Shown here piece by piece: positions 40,623-50,512 of a DNA stretch of 64,000 nt. The stretch is from Dendrolimus kikuchii. Taxonomy: Eukaryota; Arthropoda; Insecta; Lepidoptera; Lasiocampidae. The number at the start of each line of letters is the position of its first letter. Within the stretch, counting starts at the first letter, position 1. The position numbers and the translations under genes were made by a program. Location of the stretch: the NCBI GenBank assembly GCA_019925095.2, contig CM034414.1:5628501-5692500 (forward strand), written 5' to 3'. The notes under the pieces are model-generated. The model did not search any database. It was not told the DNA's origin and saw only the letters and a list, made by a program, of their open reading frames with translations.

Positions 40623-40918
40623 CTATACACAGCTTAATTTACAAATAGTAAATGGGTACCAAATCACCGTCAGTTGGTAACGTTCCCAAAACGCTAGCCG
40701 CGTTGCCATGTTGTATTGCGTTGCCCAAAATACAGGCCAGCATTTCGGTCGCGTGAGACATCTATCAACCGTTTTGATAGGTCTCGATAAAGGCGGTGGG
40801 CTTCTGGACTCCACGGCCCCAGAGTTTCGACACCAGCCACAAATATATATCCGCTATCAACGGATGCATGTTTGCGGCGTGCTAGGTCCTCTTGTCTTGT
40901 CTTCCACCGGACGAACAT
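40623..40918 (-). pseudogene. QRG LINE-like ORF end, longest copy
   Basis: The minus strand encodes DSGYIFVAGVETLGPWSPEA, HRLYRDLSKRLIDVSRDRN and AGLYFGQRNTTWQRG, then shifts frame into FGNVTN. GVETLGPW.P.A...(F/Y)...S..L.D...D..AG..F.QR is a conserved LINE-type C-terminal block. About 75 codons are open, with no upstream domain. The opposite-strand frame 40708-40920 is its shadow. Confidence 0.75.
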
Positions 40919-40929
40919 GATTTGTCCGG

Positions 40930-41391
40930 CCTTTTTTATCTTATGTATTTGGATACTATTTCTTTCTTTTTTGTATATTATTTCTTTCTTTTCTTAAATT
41001 TTTTCAAAGTTATAATTGGTCCTTAATTCTAAGTATTACATGTTTGCTTGCTACTTGGTTTCAGTTTCATTTTACATCTCTTATTACTATACCTATTTTA
41101 ATATACACACTTAATTTTTTTTTTTTTTTTTTTAATTCAGCACTCGTATTCCCAGGCGAACAAGATATCCCCAGGCGTACATACATAGGTCACTTATAAC
41201 TAAGTCTAGAACACACCAGTTAAAGAGGGGAAAAAAAAACTTATATAGGTACTAATGCATGTTCTTATTATACTAGGTCTTAACGTAATTTCTAGCCTTT
41301 ATTTAATAATATACTACTTATCATTAGTACATAAATTGTACTTTACACTTACTTATTACTTATTGGTTGCTGAACCAGGTTTACTTATATA
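40930..41391. other. Unassigned; poly-T run
   Basis: A 20-base T run at 41118-41134 may be the trace of a retrotransposed tail on the minus strand, but no adjacent body can be named. Confidence 0.4.
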
Positions 41392-41584
41392 TCTATATAT
41401 TAATATATAAAGCTGAAGAGTTTGTTTGCTTGAACACGCTAATCTCAGGAACTACTGGTCTGATTTGAAAATTTCTTTCCGTGGTAGATAGCCCTTTTAT
41501 CGAGGAAGGCTATAGGCTATATATCATCACGCTAAGTTAGCCCAAAGTAACTATTCCACGCGGACGAAGTCGCGGGCAGAAGCT
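41392..41584 (+). mobile_element. HEL-a copy in + orientation
   Basis: A41391 then TCTATATATTAATATATAAA. The body GATAGCCCTTTTATCGAGG follows, and the 3' hairpin GCGGACGAAGTCGCGGGC. The final CTAG is mutated to CTAC. Confidence 0.82.
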
Positions 41585-41741
41585 ACTTATATAAACCGTC
41601 AGTGAAAAAACTGAATTGATGGTGAAAACCATTTGAAATCCGTTGCGTGGTTTAGGAGTTGTGGGATATAAAGAGATACGGGCAGACAGACGCGGAAAGC
41701 CACTTTTTTATACTATGTAAACTTGTTTCTATGTTTAGTAG
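41585..41741. repeat. Helitron-like body fragment
   Basis: CCATTTGAAATCCGTTGCGT and GGTTTAGGAGTTGTGGGAT recall 32340-32440 and 49470-49500, text common in Helitron-type bodies of this window. Confidence 0.5.
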
Positions 41742-41940
41742 TCGTGGTAGCATAATGGCTAAAGCAAGCGTTCCAAACATACAACGTGTTAACGACAACA
41801 TCGTGATGAATCCCGCACATCGAGATAACCGATGTATCAAACCTGCCAAGCCGCCTTAAACATGCGTGGCTGGTATACTATCCGTTCTATAGTGGGAGGC
41901 CCGAGCCCAACAGTGGGACATTTATGAGCTGTTATTATAC
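41742..41940 (+). repeat. SINE-T1 with large internal deletion
   Basis: GTCGTGGTAGCATAATGGCT (A box) then, after loss of ~95 bp including the B box, ACGTGTTAACGACAACATCG to GGGACATTTATGAGCTG. Confidence 0.85.
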
Positions 41941-42353
41941 ATATGTTTCTAATAGACTTTTTCCCGACTAAAATATGAAAATATTATTTTGTGTAATAAT
42001 TACGATCTTTTCTTTTATTCACCGTACCAAAAAATACCTTCGCTTCCCCTCTTTTGAAGTAAAAATAATACACTTTCCCTACCCCTTGTGTGGGAGGGTG
42101 CGTTGCCATAGCAACCGACAGGTCCCACCCCTAGCAAAGCGGGGATGGATAGGTAACTAACTGAATTTTCGATGTATTACGATTAAAAAGGTACCTAGTA
42201 TAATATTTACTTTCCATGTCCAAATCCACGAGAGGGGTGTTATGGGAACTTCAAGGGTGTAAATATGATTCAACTAGATTTTGTCCGCGGCTTCATTTGT
42301 GTTAATGTACATATTGTAAAAATATAGACGGTTTCTATATCTTGCCGACCGTT
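41941..42353. other. Unassigned
   Basis: A GC-richer patch at 42080-42155 (GGGAGGGTGCGTTGCCATAG) stands out, but no repeat or frame was recognised. Confidence 0.35.
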
Positions 42354-42677
42354 CTTTTTTTTTTTTTTTTTTATTGCAGGAGTTCAGCGGACAGGCAGAC
42401 GGCCCACTTGGTGGAAAGCGGTTACCATCGCCTATGGACATTTGCAACACCAAAGGTGCTACAAATGCGCTGCTGCTCTCTTAAAGGAGACTGGAACCTG
42501 GTCATTAATGCCGGAACACAACACAAGGTTGTTATGGCGGCATACTCTAGACCAGGGGTGGTCGCCATCCAGTCGAGCAAATACTCTACCACCTGGCTGT
42601 GGGTTGTTTAGTCGCCTCTTACGACAGGCCACCCGGCCGCAGGAAATTGTATTCTTTCTCCGTTCCTGCACGGATAA
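42354..42677 (-). repeat. SINE-L, full length, 22-base T run
   Basis: A long T run, TTATTGCAGGAGTTCAGC, complete body and CCTGCACGGATAA. The long homopolymer and few differences from the family majority suggest a young copy. Confidence 0.95.
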
Positions 42678-42760
42678 TCACGGATAATCATTTGCCTTAC
42701 TATCGGTTAAAATTTGACATAAGCTCCATACAAGGTTCCACGAATTGTGACATTTCCGTT

Positions 42761-43049
42761 TTTATCCGTGCAGGAACAGAGAAAGAATACAATTTCCTGC
42801 GGCCGGGTGGCCGGGCGGCCTGTCGTAAGAGGCGACTTAACAACCCACAGCCAGGTGGTAGGGCATTTGCCCGACTGGACGGCTACCACCCCTGGTCTAG
42901 AGTATGTCGCCATAACAACCTTGTGTTGTGTTCCGGCATTAGTGACCAGGTTCCAGTTTCCCTTAAGAGAGCAGCAGCGCATTTGTAGCAACTTTGGTGT
43001 TGCAAATGTCCATAGGCGACGGTAGCCGCTTTCCATCAAGTGGGCCGTC
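42761..43049 (+). repeat. SINE-L, inverted partner, last ~30 bp missing
   Basis: TATCCGTGCAGGAACAGAG to CATCAAGTGGGCCGTC. The head contains a small duplication (GGCCGGGTGGCCGGGCGGCC). It faces the previous copy across 83 bp and joins RTE1 directly at 43050. Confidence 0.93.
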
Positions 43050-43168
43050 CGAGTTATGAATGTCAAAGAAGCAAATGAGGTGTGTAAGAATGGGCCTAAA
43101 TGGCGCTCTGTTGTTCGTGCCTACCCCGCAAGGGAACTGGCGTGAAGTTATGTATGTATGTATGTACA
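43050..43168 (+). pseudogene. RTE1 LINE 3' end
   Basis: GAGTTATGAATGTCAAAGAA to CGTGAAG and (TATG)n; about 30 codons. It abuts SINE-L without a spacer. Confidence 0.87.
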
Positions 43169-43224
43169 TTTTTTGATATCTTTTCATTATACATTTCGGC
43201 TAATGCCATCAATGCTAATGGTAA

Positions 43225-43340
43225 TACCAATTTTTTCTATTATTATTCTGTCGCGACGATATCAAAAAGATATTGTAGACTTAGTAAAATACGAATTTTT
43301 GACAATATCCAAGATGTTGAAATAGCAGAATTAGGCCCCT
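43225..43340 (+). repeat. Repeat P'/P junction fragment
   Basis: RRYQKDIVDLVKYEF is followed in a second frame by QDVEIAELGP. It links the P' motif of 33080 with the P motif of 32557. Confidence 0.55.
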
Positions 43341-43427
43341 AGATGCTAGCTTCGCATAAAGAAACTTTATATTAAAAATGTCTCTGTGTATGAATGAATA
43401 TGCTTTGTTCTGTTATAAATGATACAG

Positions 43428-43500
43428 TTAACAGAAATAAAATTTTACAATACAATAGGCGGTCTTATCGCTATTAGCGATTTCTTCCAGACAACCTTTG
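43428..43500 (-). mobile_element. JOC1-type LINE tail
   Basis: ACAATAGGCGGTCTTATCGC and GATTTCTTCCAGACAACC, the inverse of the JOC1 3' UTR. Confidence 0.8.
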
Positions 43501-43639
43501 GATGGACATTTTTTTTTTAATAAGAACCGAAGTACTGTGCGCTCCAAATAAGAATAGGAATGTCAATAACCTCTATCTGTCAAATGCCACTTGAAAAGTA
43601 TGGTTTGCAAAAAACTTATTTGCATATCAATAATAAATA

Positions 43640-43996
43640 GTACATACATACATACATACATAACTTCACGCCAGCTCCCCTGCGGAGTAGGCACGAACAA
43701 CAGAGTGCCATTTAGGCTTATTCTTACACACCTCACTTGCCTCTTTGACATTCATAACTCTTGTCATGCAAGCTCGTCTGTTCTTAAGGCTCCTGAGATC
43801 ACCTTCTGCTAGTACACGATCAATTTGATCATGGAAGGTGTGTCGTGGCGTTCCACGACTTCTGCATCCATCCACTTTTGCATTGTATATCTGTTTAGTC
43901 ATTCTTTCATCATGCATTCTTTCCACATGCCCGAACCACCGGAGCATTCCTTTCCTTACCTTCACCCCGACACTCTCTTTCAGACCAACTTCTTTC
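43640..43996 (-). pseudogene. RTE1 LINE 3' end, longest copy in the window
   Basis: From 43996 the minus strand reads KKEVGLKESVGVKVRKGMLR, WFGHVERMHDERMTKQIYNA, KVDGCRSRGTPRHTFHDQID and on to the stop, 110 codons open throughout, then the (TATG)n tail. It extends the family about 17 codons upstream of the others, to the usual V.VRKGMLRWFGHV region of RTE-like C-termini. The Pro in RGTPRH replaces the common RGRPRH. No catalytic part is present. Confidence 0.9.
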
Positions 43997-44007
43997 TTAC
44001 TTCGGTA

Positions 44008-44010
44008 TTA

Positions 44011-44061
<51 letters not shown>

Positions 44062-44076
44062 TATATAATAATAAAT
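44008..44076. repeat. (TA)n microsatellite
   Basis: About 60 bp of uninterrupted or nearly uninterrupted TA, flanked by oppositely oriented RTE1 pieces. Confidence 0.95.
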
Positions 44077-44152
44077 AGTCTTACATCAAATTTAAATAAT
44101 AAGGTTAAATTAGTATTAGATTGTCTTAATATAATATTACAAACATCTTAAT

Positions 44153-44229
44153 ACAATGCAAAAGTGGATGGATGCAGAAGTCGTGGAAGGCCACGACACA
44201 CCTTCCATGATCAAATTGATCGTGTACTA
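44153..44229 (+). pseudogene. RTE1 internal scrap
   Basis: CAATGCAAAAGTGGATGGAT to CAAATTGATCGTGTACTA (NAKVDGCRSRGRPRHTFHDQIDRVL). Both ends are missing and there is no tail. Confidence 0.85.
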
Positions 44230-44244
44230 CTGTTATGTATTTAT

Positions 44245-45255
44245 TACACGGCTCTGCGGCACGAATAACCCATGAGATTTTTGTATTTTTTATTCCTGAA
44301 GCACAGCAGAGAAATTAACGGCCCAACTGTGATGGAAAGTCGTTATCGTCGTCTAAGAACATTAGCAACACCAATGGCGCTGCCTGTTGTTCGTGCCTTG
44401 AAGAATAAAATGGAACTGGCGTGATAGTTATGTATGTCATGTCAATTATGTTATGGCGTCATACTATGGCGCAGCGGTCGATCCTATTCTCAGTCTTGCA
44501 AACGCATTACCGCTTATCTGTGGGTTGTTATGTCGCCACTTACGCCGTGTAATACGAGCGTATGAATTAGTTTTATTATACGGCTCTGCGGCACGAATAA
44601 CCCATGAGATTTTTGTACTTTTTATTCCTGAAGCACAGCAGAGAAATTGACGGCCCAACTGTGATGGAAAGTCGTTATCGTCGCCTAAGAACATTAACAA
44701 CACCAGAGGTGCTGCCAGTGTTTCCGGCCTTGAAGAATAAAATGGAACCTGCCTAATAATGCCGGAACTCAACTCAAATATGTTATGGCGGCATACTCTA
44801 GACCAGCGGTGGTAGCTATCCAGTCTGGCAAACGCCCTACCGCTTGGCTGTGGGTTGTTTTGTCGCCTCTTACGACAGGCAGTCCGAGCGTAGGAATTAG
44901 TTTTCTTTTTCCGTTCCTGCCACTAATTATATATGCCACAGTTGAATATATTTTTAATAAATATCAGGCAGAGGCAGACAGCCCACTTGATGGAAAGCGG
45001 TTACCATTGCCTATGGACATTTGCAACACCAAAGGTGCTACAAATGCGTTGTTGCTTTCTTAAGGGAGACTATAAACTGGTCACTAATGCCGGAACACAA
45101 CTCAAGGTTGTTATGGCGACACACTCTAGGCCAGCGGTGGTAGCCATCCAGTCTGGCAAACGCCCTACCGCTTGGCTGTGGGTTGTTTTGTCGCCTCTTA
45201 CAACAGGCAGCCCATGCGTAGGAATTAGTATTCTTTCTCCGTTCCTGCACTGATA
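44245..45255 (-). repeat. Three SINE-L-type units in tandem
   Basis: Units at about 44290-44567, 44616-44910 and 44970-45255 all point the same way. The first two share a non-family leader (CACGGCTCTGCGGCACGAAT at 44249, TACGGCTCTGCGGCACGAAT at 44578) and private changes (AGAAATT(A/G)ACGGCCCAAC), so they are a local duplication of ~325 bp. The third is a more typical copy. The first unit contains an RTE1 scrap (GGAACTGGCGTGATAGTTAT). Confidence 0.88.
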
Positions 45256-45440
45256 ATATATAAAACAACTTTGAAACAAGCCAAAATTTTTGAAGATCAT
45301 TAAAAAGATTTTAGTGACATAATCCGAATTTCTCCATCTTAATGCGTCTGAAAGCTTTCATTTCGCTCGAGTCGAAGTCACGGAAGAATCAATAGGGGCT
45401 TTTAAAGTTCACGTGTTTTTAGTCGTCGGCTATATTAATA
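45256..45440. other. Unassigned
   Basis: Nothing recognised. Confidence 0.35.
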
Positions 45441-45600
45441 ATGGATGGATGTGCGTGTAGAGGTAGATCAAAACGGAGATGGATGATTGGTGTTACAGAG
45501 GACGTGTAGCAGAATAGAGGAGTATGGAAAGAAAATACACATTATACCGGTTTCAAATGATTGGAAGGAAGTAAAAGAAGAGAGAGTGTATAATATATAT
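45441..45600 (+). pseudogene. RTE2-like LINE scrap
   Basis: MDGCACRGRSKRRWMIGVTE aligns with KMDGYRCKGRPKERWMDCVK of 5395-5745. Stops follow, then a polypurine stretch. Confidence 0.65.
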
Positions 45601-45604
45601 ATAT

Positions 45605-45790
45605 AAAAATTACGTGTGACGGACTCCGAAACTACTTGACCGATTTTAATCAAATGTGCACACCGTGTGGAGTTTGATCCGACTTAAAAGATAGGAGAGC
45701 TTGGATTTAGATCCGGTAGGTGGCGCTGGAATTACGTTGTAAACGTTGTTTCTTCAGGGCAGAACATGGACTGCCGGGACAACTACTATA
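45605..45790 (+). mobile_element. HEL-I copy, + orientation
   Basis: CTACTTGACCGATTTTAATC, GATCCGGTAGGTGGCGCTGG and ACATGGACTGCCGGGACAAC mirror 12144-12300 and 59590-59740. Confidence 0.65.
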
Positions 45791-46009
45791 TACCGATATA
45801 TATAATATAAATTTGCACACATATGTGCATATTTGATCCGAATGTAAAAGTTTAGTTGATAGCTTAGATATTGGATATATGTAGGTGCTACGTTTTTAAA
45901 TTATTGCTTTTTACATATATATTATTATTTTTTTAGTCTACATTTCATTAAACTTTATCAAACTGTATTATACTATATATTTTGTTGTTGTTATATGTTG
46001 TATTGTCCA

Positions 46010-46178
46010 CCATAACTTCACTTTATGATCCCAGACGGAAAAACAGCGCTAGTCCTTGTTGGCTAACATTATGCTGAGACTGGGTCCAATTTAGGACTTA
46101 TTTTGTTTTTTTTTCTTTTTCTGTTTATATTAACTTAGTTTTTGTCCTAAATAAGATATTTTATTTCTTTCTTTCTTG
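46010..46178 (+). mobile_element. LINE 3' tail with (TTTC)n end
   Basis: AAAACAGCGCTAGTCCTTGT, ATTATGCTGAGACTGGGTCC and TAAGATATTTTATTTCTTTC; the layout is that of a truncated LINE 3' UTR. Family not identified. Confidence 0.5.
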
Positions 46179-46180
46179 GC

Positions 46181-46236
46181 TTACTTGATGGAAAGCGGTT
46201 ACCATCGCCTATGGACACTTTCAACACTAAAGGTAC
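46181..46236 (-). repeat. SINE-L scrap
   Basis: TTACTTGATGGAAAGCGGTT to CTTTCAACACTAAAGGTA. Confidence 0.88.
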
Positions 46237-46239
46237 AAC

Positions 46240-46498
46240 TCTACACAAATAAATAAAATTAAAGTGTCTGTTTGTAATATTAAAATAAAAATGTGAAAAA
46301 TATCAGGGGGGACAAAAACTTGGAATTTTTTATATCTCTAACTGTCTGGATGTTCTGGCTAACATCTGAAACGGCTGGACAGATTTTGATGGGACTTTCA
46401 CTGGCAGATACCTGATGTTATAAGGAGTAACTTAGATTACTTTTTTTAGGGTGCCGCGAAAATAAATTCCATGCCGACGAAGTCGCGGGCACAGCTAG
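46240..46498 (+). mobile_element. HEL-e Helitron-type element
   Basis: CTGAAACGGCTGGACAGATT in the body and the end GACGAAGTCGCGGGCACAGC-TAG followed by T46499. The left end lies near 46240 but no TC junction could be fixed. Confidence 0.65.
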
Positions 46499-46676
46499 TA
46501 AAGAAGTAAATATATAAAAAAAGTGAAAAAAAAATACATAAAAACGATTATTTTTTTGTTAGCTTATTAGTGAACAAGGCACTTTGCACATTATGTATCT
46601 GTAAAAGATATAGAAGTACATAAAGAGATAATAACATAAATGTAGAAATAAACAAATTTTCCACAAGTTAAATACA
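46499..46676. other. Unassigned
   Basis: AT-rich spacer. Confidence 0.35.
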
Positions 46677-46804
46677 TGAATTATAAACTTAAATAACTAT
46701 GTGACTATATTATTAAAAAGATATGTATAAATGTATATAATGAATTATAAACTTAAACAACTAGGTGACTATATTATTAAAAAGATATGTATAAATAAAG
46801 AAAG
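46677..46804. repeat. Two-unit 64-bp tandem duplication
   Basis: TGAATTATAAACTTAAA starts at 46677 and 46741. The units differ at only a few bases (TAACTATG versus CAACTAGG), so the duplication is recent. Confidence 0.93.
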
Positions 46805-47115
46805 TACATAAATTAAGGTTAAAGTGTGAAGAGTAAAAAAATTGAATTACTTATCATTCAGCAATCCACAGCTCAAGTTACGAGTTGCTCTCTGATGAAG
46901 ACCCCATTAATTACATAAATACCCTCAGTATTTTTTAACAACTTTACGAACTTTATTTCGTACCCTTTTTTACAATTATATTTAGAAAAAAGTTTAGAAA
47001 TTATACACGCTTATTTGTTGTTTTAATTGTGTGTGACATTTAATGAATGTATGTTTGTGTTGTGGTGTACTTTAGGAATAACTTATATTAATTTTATTAA
47101 TATTAATTTTCTTAA
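46805..47115. other. Unassigned
   Basis: Nothing recognised. Confidence 0.35.
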
Positions 47116-47420
47116 TCCGTGCAGGGACGGAGAAAGAATACAATTTCCTGCGGCCAGGCGGCCTGTCGTAAGAGGCGACAAAACAACCCACAGCCAGGTG
47201 GTAGGGTATTTGCTCGACTGGAGGGCGACCAACCCTGGTCTAGAGTATGCCGCCATAACAACCTTGTGTTGTGTTCCGGCATTAGTGACCAGGTTCCAGT
47301 CTCCCTTAAGAGAGCAGCAGCGCGTTTGTAGCACCTTTGGTGTTACAAATGTCCATAGGCGATGGTGACCACTTTCCATCAAGTGGGCCGTCTGCCTGTA
47401 TGCTGAACTCCTGCAATAAA
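47116..47420 (+). repeat. SINE-L, full length
   Basis: ATCCGTGCAGGGACGGAG to CTCCTGCAATAAAAAAATAA, with an intact head and tail. Confidence 0.95.
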
Positions 47421-47915
47421 AAAATAAAAAAAATTATTCTAATATTAATACTAAACTTATACTAATGTAGAGTGTATCTGTTACATGCTGGTGTTGCGAG
47501 GAAGTGCATGTGCAGTGTGTTGCCTTATGTCTATACTTATATATATTAACCTAACTAGTGCCATTTGTGTCGTTTATTCCGTTTCTGTGTCTGGGTTATT
47601 AATTTTTAGGCTCTTTGTGTGTCTTGGTTTGTATGTGAAGTGTGCGTGTAATACAATGTGATGGTAGTGCGCGTTGGTGTAAGTGTGATTATCCTCATGT
47701 TGTAGAAGTCAGGTCGTACCTTTTAAAAATTTAAAAAAAAACGGAATTAAACCCTTAATTTTAAGTCGTAGAGTATAAAAGCGACATAGCGCTGTCAAAC
47801 GCCGACTCGCAGAGTGCTTTTTAAAATGTAGAACGCACCGCTAGAGCACTTCGGAATATGAAGTGATATTTCGATATTTTACGGTTTTAAAGGGAAATCG
47901 TATTTCTGTTACTTT
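47421..47915. other. Unassigned; possible single-copy DNA
   Basis: Contains GAGTATAAAAGCGACATAGC at about 47771, a TATA-like box with GC flank, and a TG-rich patch at 47620-47660. No frame or repeat copy. A promoter reading is speculation. Confidence 0.3.
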
Positions 47916-49040
47916 ATCTATTATAATCTATAAATAAATCTGAAAATGGTTCAAGTTTGCAAAATGCGTTTAAAAATGAGACAAAAATGTGGGGTGCTAA
48001 TCCGGGCCAGGAGATTCTAAAAATACAATATTTAGAATTTTTGTCTATCTGTCTGCTAGAGCATCTCGTGAAAACTACTGAACGGATTTTAATGAAACTC
48101 GACAGGGAGCTAGCTTACATCCCAGGTTGTGTCTTAGGATACTTTTTATCCCAATAAATAACGTCGTTTCCGTAGGATAGACGAAAATAGTGAATAAGAT
48201 GGCGCTGCGAATGAAACTCGGCACTGAGGTAGCTTATTGTTGAAATAAACCTCTTCATTTCAACAAGAACCTTTTTGTAGCGTGTTCTATATATAAATTA
48301 TGTTATAATATAGTACGTCTTAGTGTCTGTTGTTTATTAGGTATCCAAGTATCCGCTACACGTATATGCATGTTGAAATAAAACTCTGCTAATATTGCAA
48401 ATATGTGCTGCATTATATCCCGGTCCACTTTTTTTTTTACCAGGGGAAGTCCGATTGAGGACTAGGCCGCGACAAGGGCAGAACCTTGCGGGGATAATTC
48501 GCAACCTAGTGTGGGATTCGCCAGATCGCCACTATTGCCACTCCCGGTTAGGGATACCCACTAAAACCCCTGGGTGTTCCGTCCTTCGCCTTATGCCAGG
48601 GCTACGGGTATATGACCTGGCCTCTCCGCAGCCCTGGCAGGCGTGGGCCCCGCGAGGCCTCTTCCGCTGCCGGGGGACTGCTTTTACCCCAGGCATCTTC
48701 AGTCTCTCTAGGCGTGGGGTGGTCTGTAACTCGCCCCACAGGAGGAGAGGTGAGCGCGTCCGGAACACGCCACGCTCCCACCTCGACGGCATGTGCAGGT
48801 GAGTGAGAACTTCTATACACTTATATCCCGAAACAACACTTAGGTTACTTTTTATCCCGATAAATAACATCGTTTCCATGGACTAGACGGATTAGTAAAA
48901 TAAATGACGCTGCAATTTCGTTTTTTCAATTAACTAACAAATACCTACGTTGTTATAAGCAACATGTCATTCATTGTTATTACTCCAAATCAGGTTTGCT
49001 TCGACTGACCTCTATGTTCTGCTGGGCAGTCTATACTATA
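47916..49040 (+). mobile_element. HEL-d elements, overlapping copies, split by GCL
   Basis: 47916-48230 repeats the 5' part seen at 38800 (TCTATAAATAAATCTGAAAA, TACTGAACGGATTTTAATG, GGATACTTTTTATCCC). 48400-49040 repeats the 3' part (AATAACATCGTTTCCATGG, CTACGTTGTTATAAGCAACA, CTATGTTCTGCTGGGCAG). TGTTGAAATAAA occurs at 48239 and 48371. The GC-rich insertion 48423-48820 interrupts the second part. Confidence 0.6.
48423..48820 (-). pseudogene. GCL LINE end, GC-rich, with 10-bp target duplication and poly-A
   Basis: The 398-bp block is far richer in GC than its flanks. On the minus strand it ends in an A run (reads as TTTTTTTTTTT at 48430-48440). TTATATCCCG lies at 48413-48422 and 48821-48830. 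The minus-strand frame encodes VPRQRKRPRGAHACQGCGEA and RRTEHPGVLVGIPNREWQ, then a stop. CxxC...H spacing followed by GVLVG resembles the cysteine-containing C-terminus of R1/I-type LINE polyproteins. That clade call is tentative. The + frames here are shadows. Confidence 0.7.
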
Positions 49041-49062
49041 TGGACTTAGTTTATGCGATATT

Positions 49063-49379
49063 ATAATGTCATAATACTAGCCCATAAATGTTCCACTGCT
49101 GGGCTCCGGCCTCCCATTATAGAGGGAGGGGGGAAGGGGGAACGGACAGTATACCCGCCACGATTGTCCAAGGCGACTTTGCAGGTTTAACACATCGGTT
49201 ATCTCGATGTGCAGGTTGCATCACGATGTTTTCCTTCACCATTGTTTGCACGTGGTAATTGTAACAATATGCACATTAGGTCAGAAAACTGACTAGATGG
49301 TACATAGGTTCCGGCTAGGATCGAACCCGCGCCCTTTGAGTTTGGGACGCGTGCGCTAGCGATTACGCTACCACGGTTG
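49063..49379 (-). repeat. SINE-T1, full length, 12-bp target duplication
   Basis: TTATGCGATATT at 49051-49062 and 49380-49391. The minus strand keeps GGGTTCGATCCTAGCC (B box). A small G-rich expansion (GAGGGAGGGGGGAAGGGGG) lies in the 3' part. Confidence 0.93.
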
Positions 49380-49424
49380 TTATGCGATATTCGTGATGTG
49401 ATATTGTTATTAATTATTATAGAG

Positions 49425-49560
49425 TATAAAACAAAATCACTTTCCGCGTCTGTTTGTCTGTATATCCGCTAACTCCCCCTAAACCACGCAACGGATATTT
49501 AAGCGATTTTCACCATCAGTTACCAACCAGCAGGTGCCGCTGGGATCGGGATCTAGGATC
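49425..49560 (+). mobile_element. HEL-I-type fragment
   Basis: TATATCCGCTAACTCCCCCT, ACGCAACGGATATTTAAGCG and AGGTGCCGCTGGGATCGG. It leads directly into the SINE-L. Confidence 0.55.
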
Positions 49561-49571
49561 TTCAACCACAG

Positions 49572-49800
49572 CCACACAGCCACAGCCAGGTAGTAGGGCA
49601 TTTGCCCGACTGGATGGCTACCACCCTGGTCTAAAGTATGTCGCCATAACAACCTTGAGTTTAGTGACCAGGTTCCAGGCTCCCTTAAGAGAGTAGCAGC
49701 GCATTTGTAGCACCTTTGATGTTGCAAATGTCCATAGGTGATGGTAACCGCTTTCCATCAAGTGGGCCGTCTGCCTGTCTGCTGACCTCCTGCTATAAAA
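49572..49800 (+). repeat. SINE-L, head truncated
   Basis: CACAGCCAGGTAGTAGGGC to CTCCTGCTATAAAAAATAAA. Confidence 0.9.
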
Positions 49801-49824
49801 AATAAAAAATCTTCCTAACCTCCT

Positions 49825-49970
49825 GGACCGATTTTGATGATTTTATGTTTAAGTAGAGCCCCGTATGGCTTAGATTCACAATTGGAACTGGTAGAAGGCA
49901 CTGGAATCGGGTCCAAGATTTTTATTTTTTTTAGGACAGGATAACGTCTGCCGGGACCGCTACTTATTCA
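49825..49970 (+). mobile_element. HEL-I fragment, continuation
   Basis: TGGACCGATTTTGATGATTT, AGGCACTGGAATCGGGTCC and AACGTCTGCCGGGACCGCTA. With 49425-49560 it may be one HEL-I copy into which the SINE-L inserted, since the joined order matches 45605-45790. Confidence 0.6.
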
Positions 49971-50039
49971 GAAAAATAACTTTATTAAACCTAGTATTAT
50001 TATAAACTACATTTTTTTAAGACGAATAATAATAATTAC

Positions 50040-50155
50040 GAAGTAAAGAGATGTTGCTGGTGAGTTTGTTGAACGGTTTCTTCTCCTATAAGAGTAACTA
50101 AAATTGCTTTGAAAGTGGCGGTAGACTCATTCCATTTTCAAATAAATACATTCAT
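50040..50155 (+). mobile_element. JOC3-like LINE 3' UTR tail
   Basis: GAGATGTTGCTGGTGAGTTT and AACGGTTTCTTCTCC, then AAATAAATACATTCATTTT; compare 20690-20866. Confidence 0.55.
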
Positions 50156-50164
50156 TTTAATTTT

Positions 50165-50512
50165 TCAAATTCTTTCTTCGCTCCTGCACGAAGTTCATTT
50201 TATCATGTTTCGTCATAACCAAACAGAATACTAATTGCTGTGACCTGGCGGCTTGTCGAAGATACGACAAAACAACCCACAGCCAGGAATTAGGGCATTT
50301 GTCCGTCTTGATGACTACCACACCAGATCTAGAGCATGCCGCCATAACAACCTTGAGTTGTATTTCGGCATTAGTGGCCAGGTCCAGTCCTATCTAAGAG
50401 TCCGGCAGCACATTGGTAGCACCTTTAGTGTTACAAATTCCTAAAAGGAGATAGTACCACTTTTCATCAGCTGGACCGTCAGCGTGTATGCTGTACTCCA
50501 GCTATAAAAAAT
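50165..50512 (+). repeat. SINE-L, old diverged copy with disrupted head
   Basis: The 50222-50512 body (CTGTGACCTGGCGGCTTGTC to CCAGCTATAAAAAAT) is preceded at 50168-50192 by CTTTCTTCGCTCCTGCACG, which is the head in opposite orientation. The two together look like a small inversion. Confidence 0.8.

Noticed and set aside
44008..44076. TA tract as possible origin or cruciform of function
   Set aside because: Ordinary dinucleotide microsatellite, common in insect DNA.
48395..48802. 135-codon + frame over the GC-rich block
   Set aside because: Shadow of the minus-strand GCL frame. GC-rich DNA has few stops on either strand.
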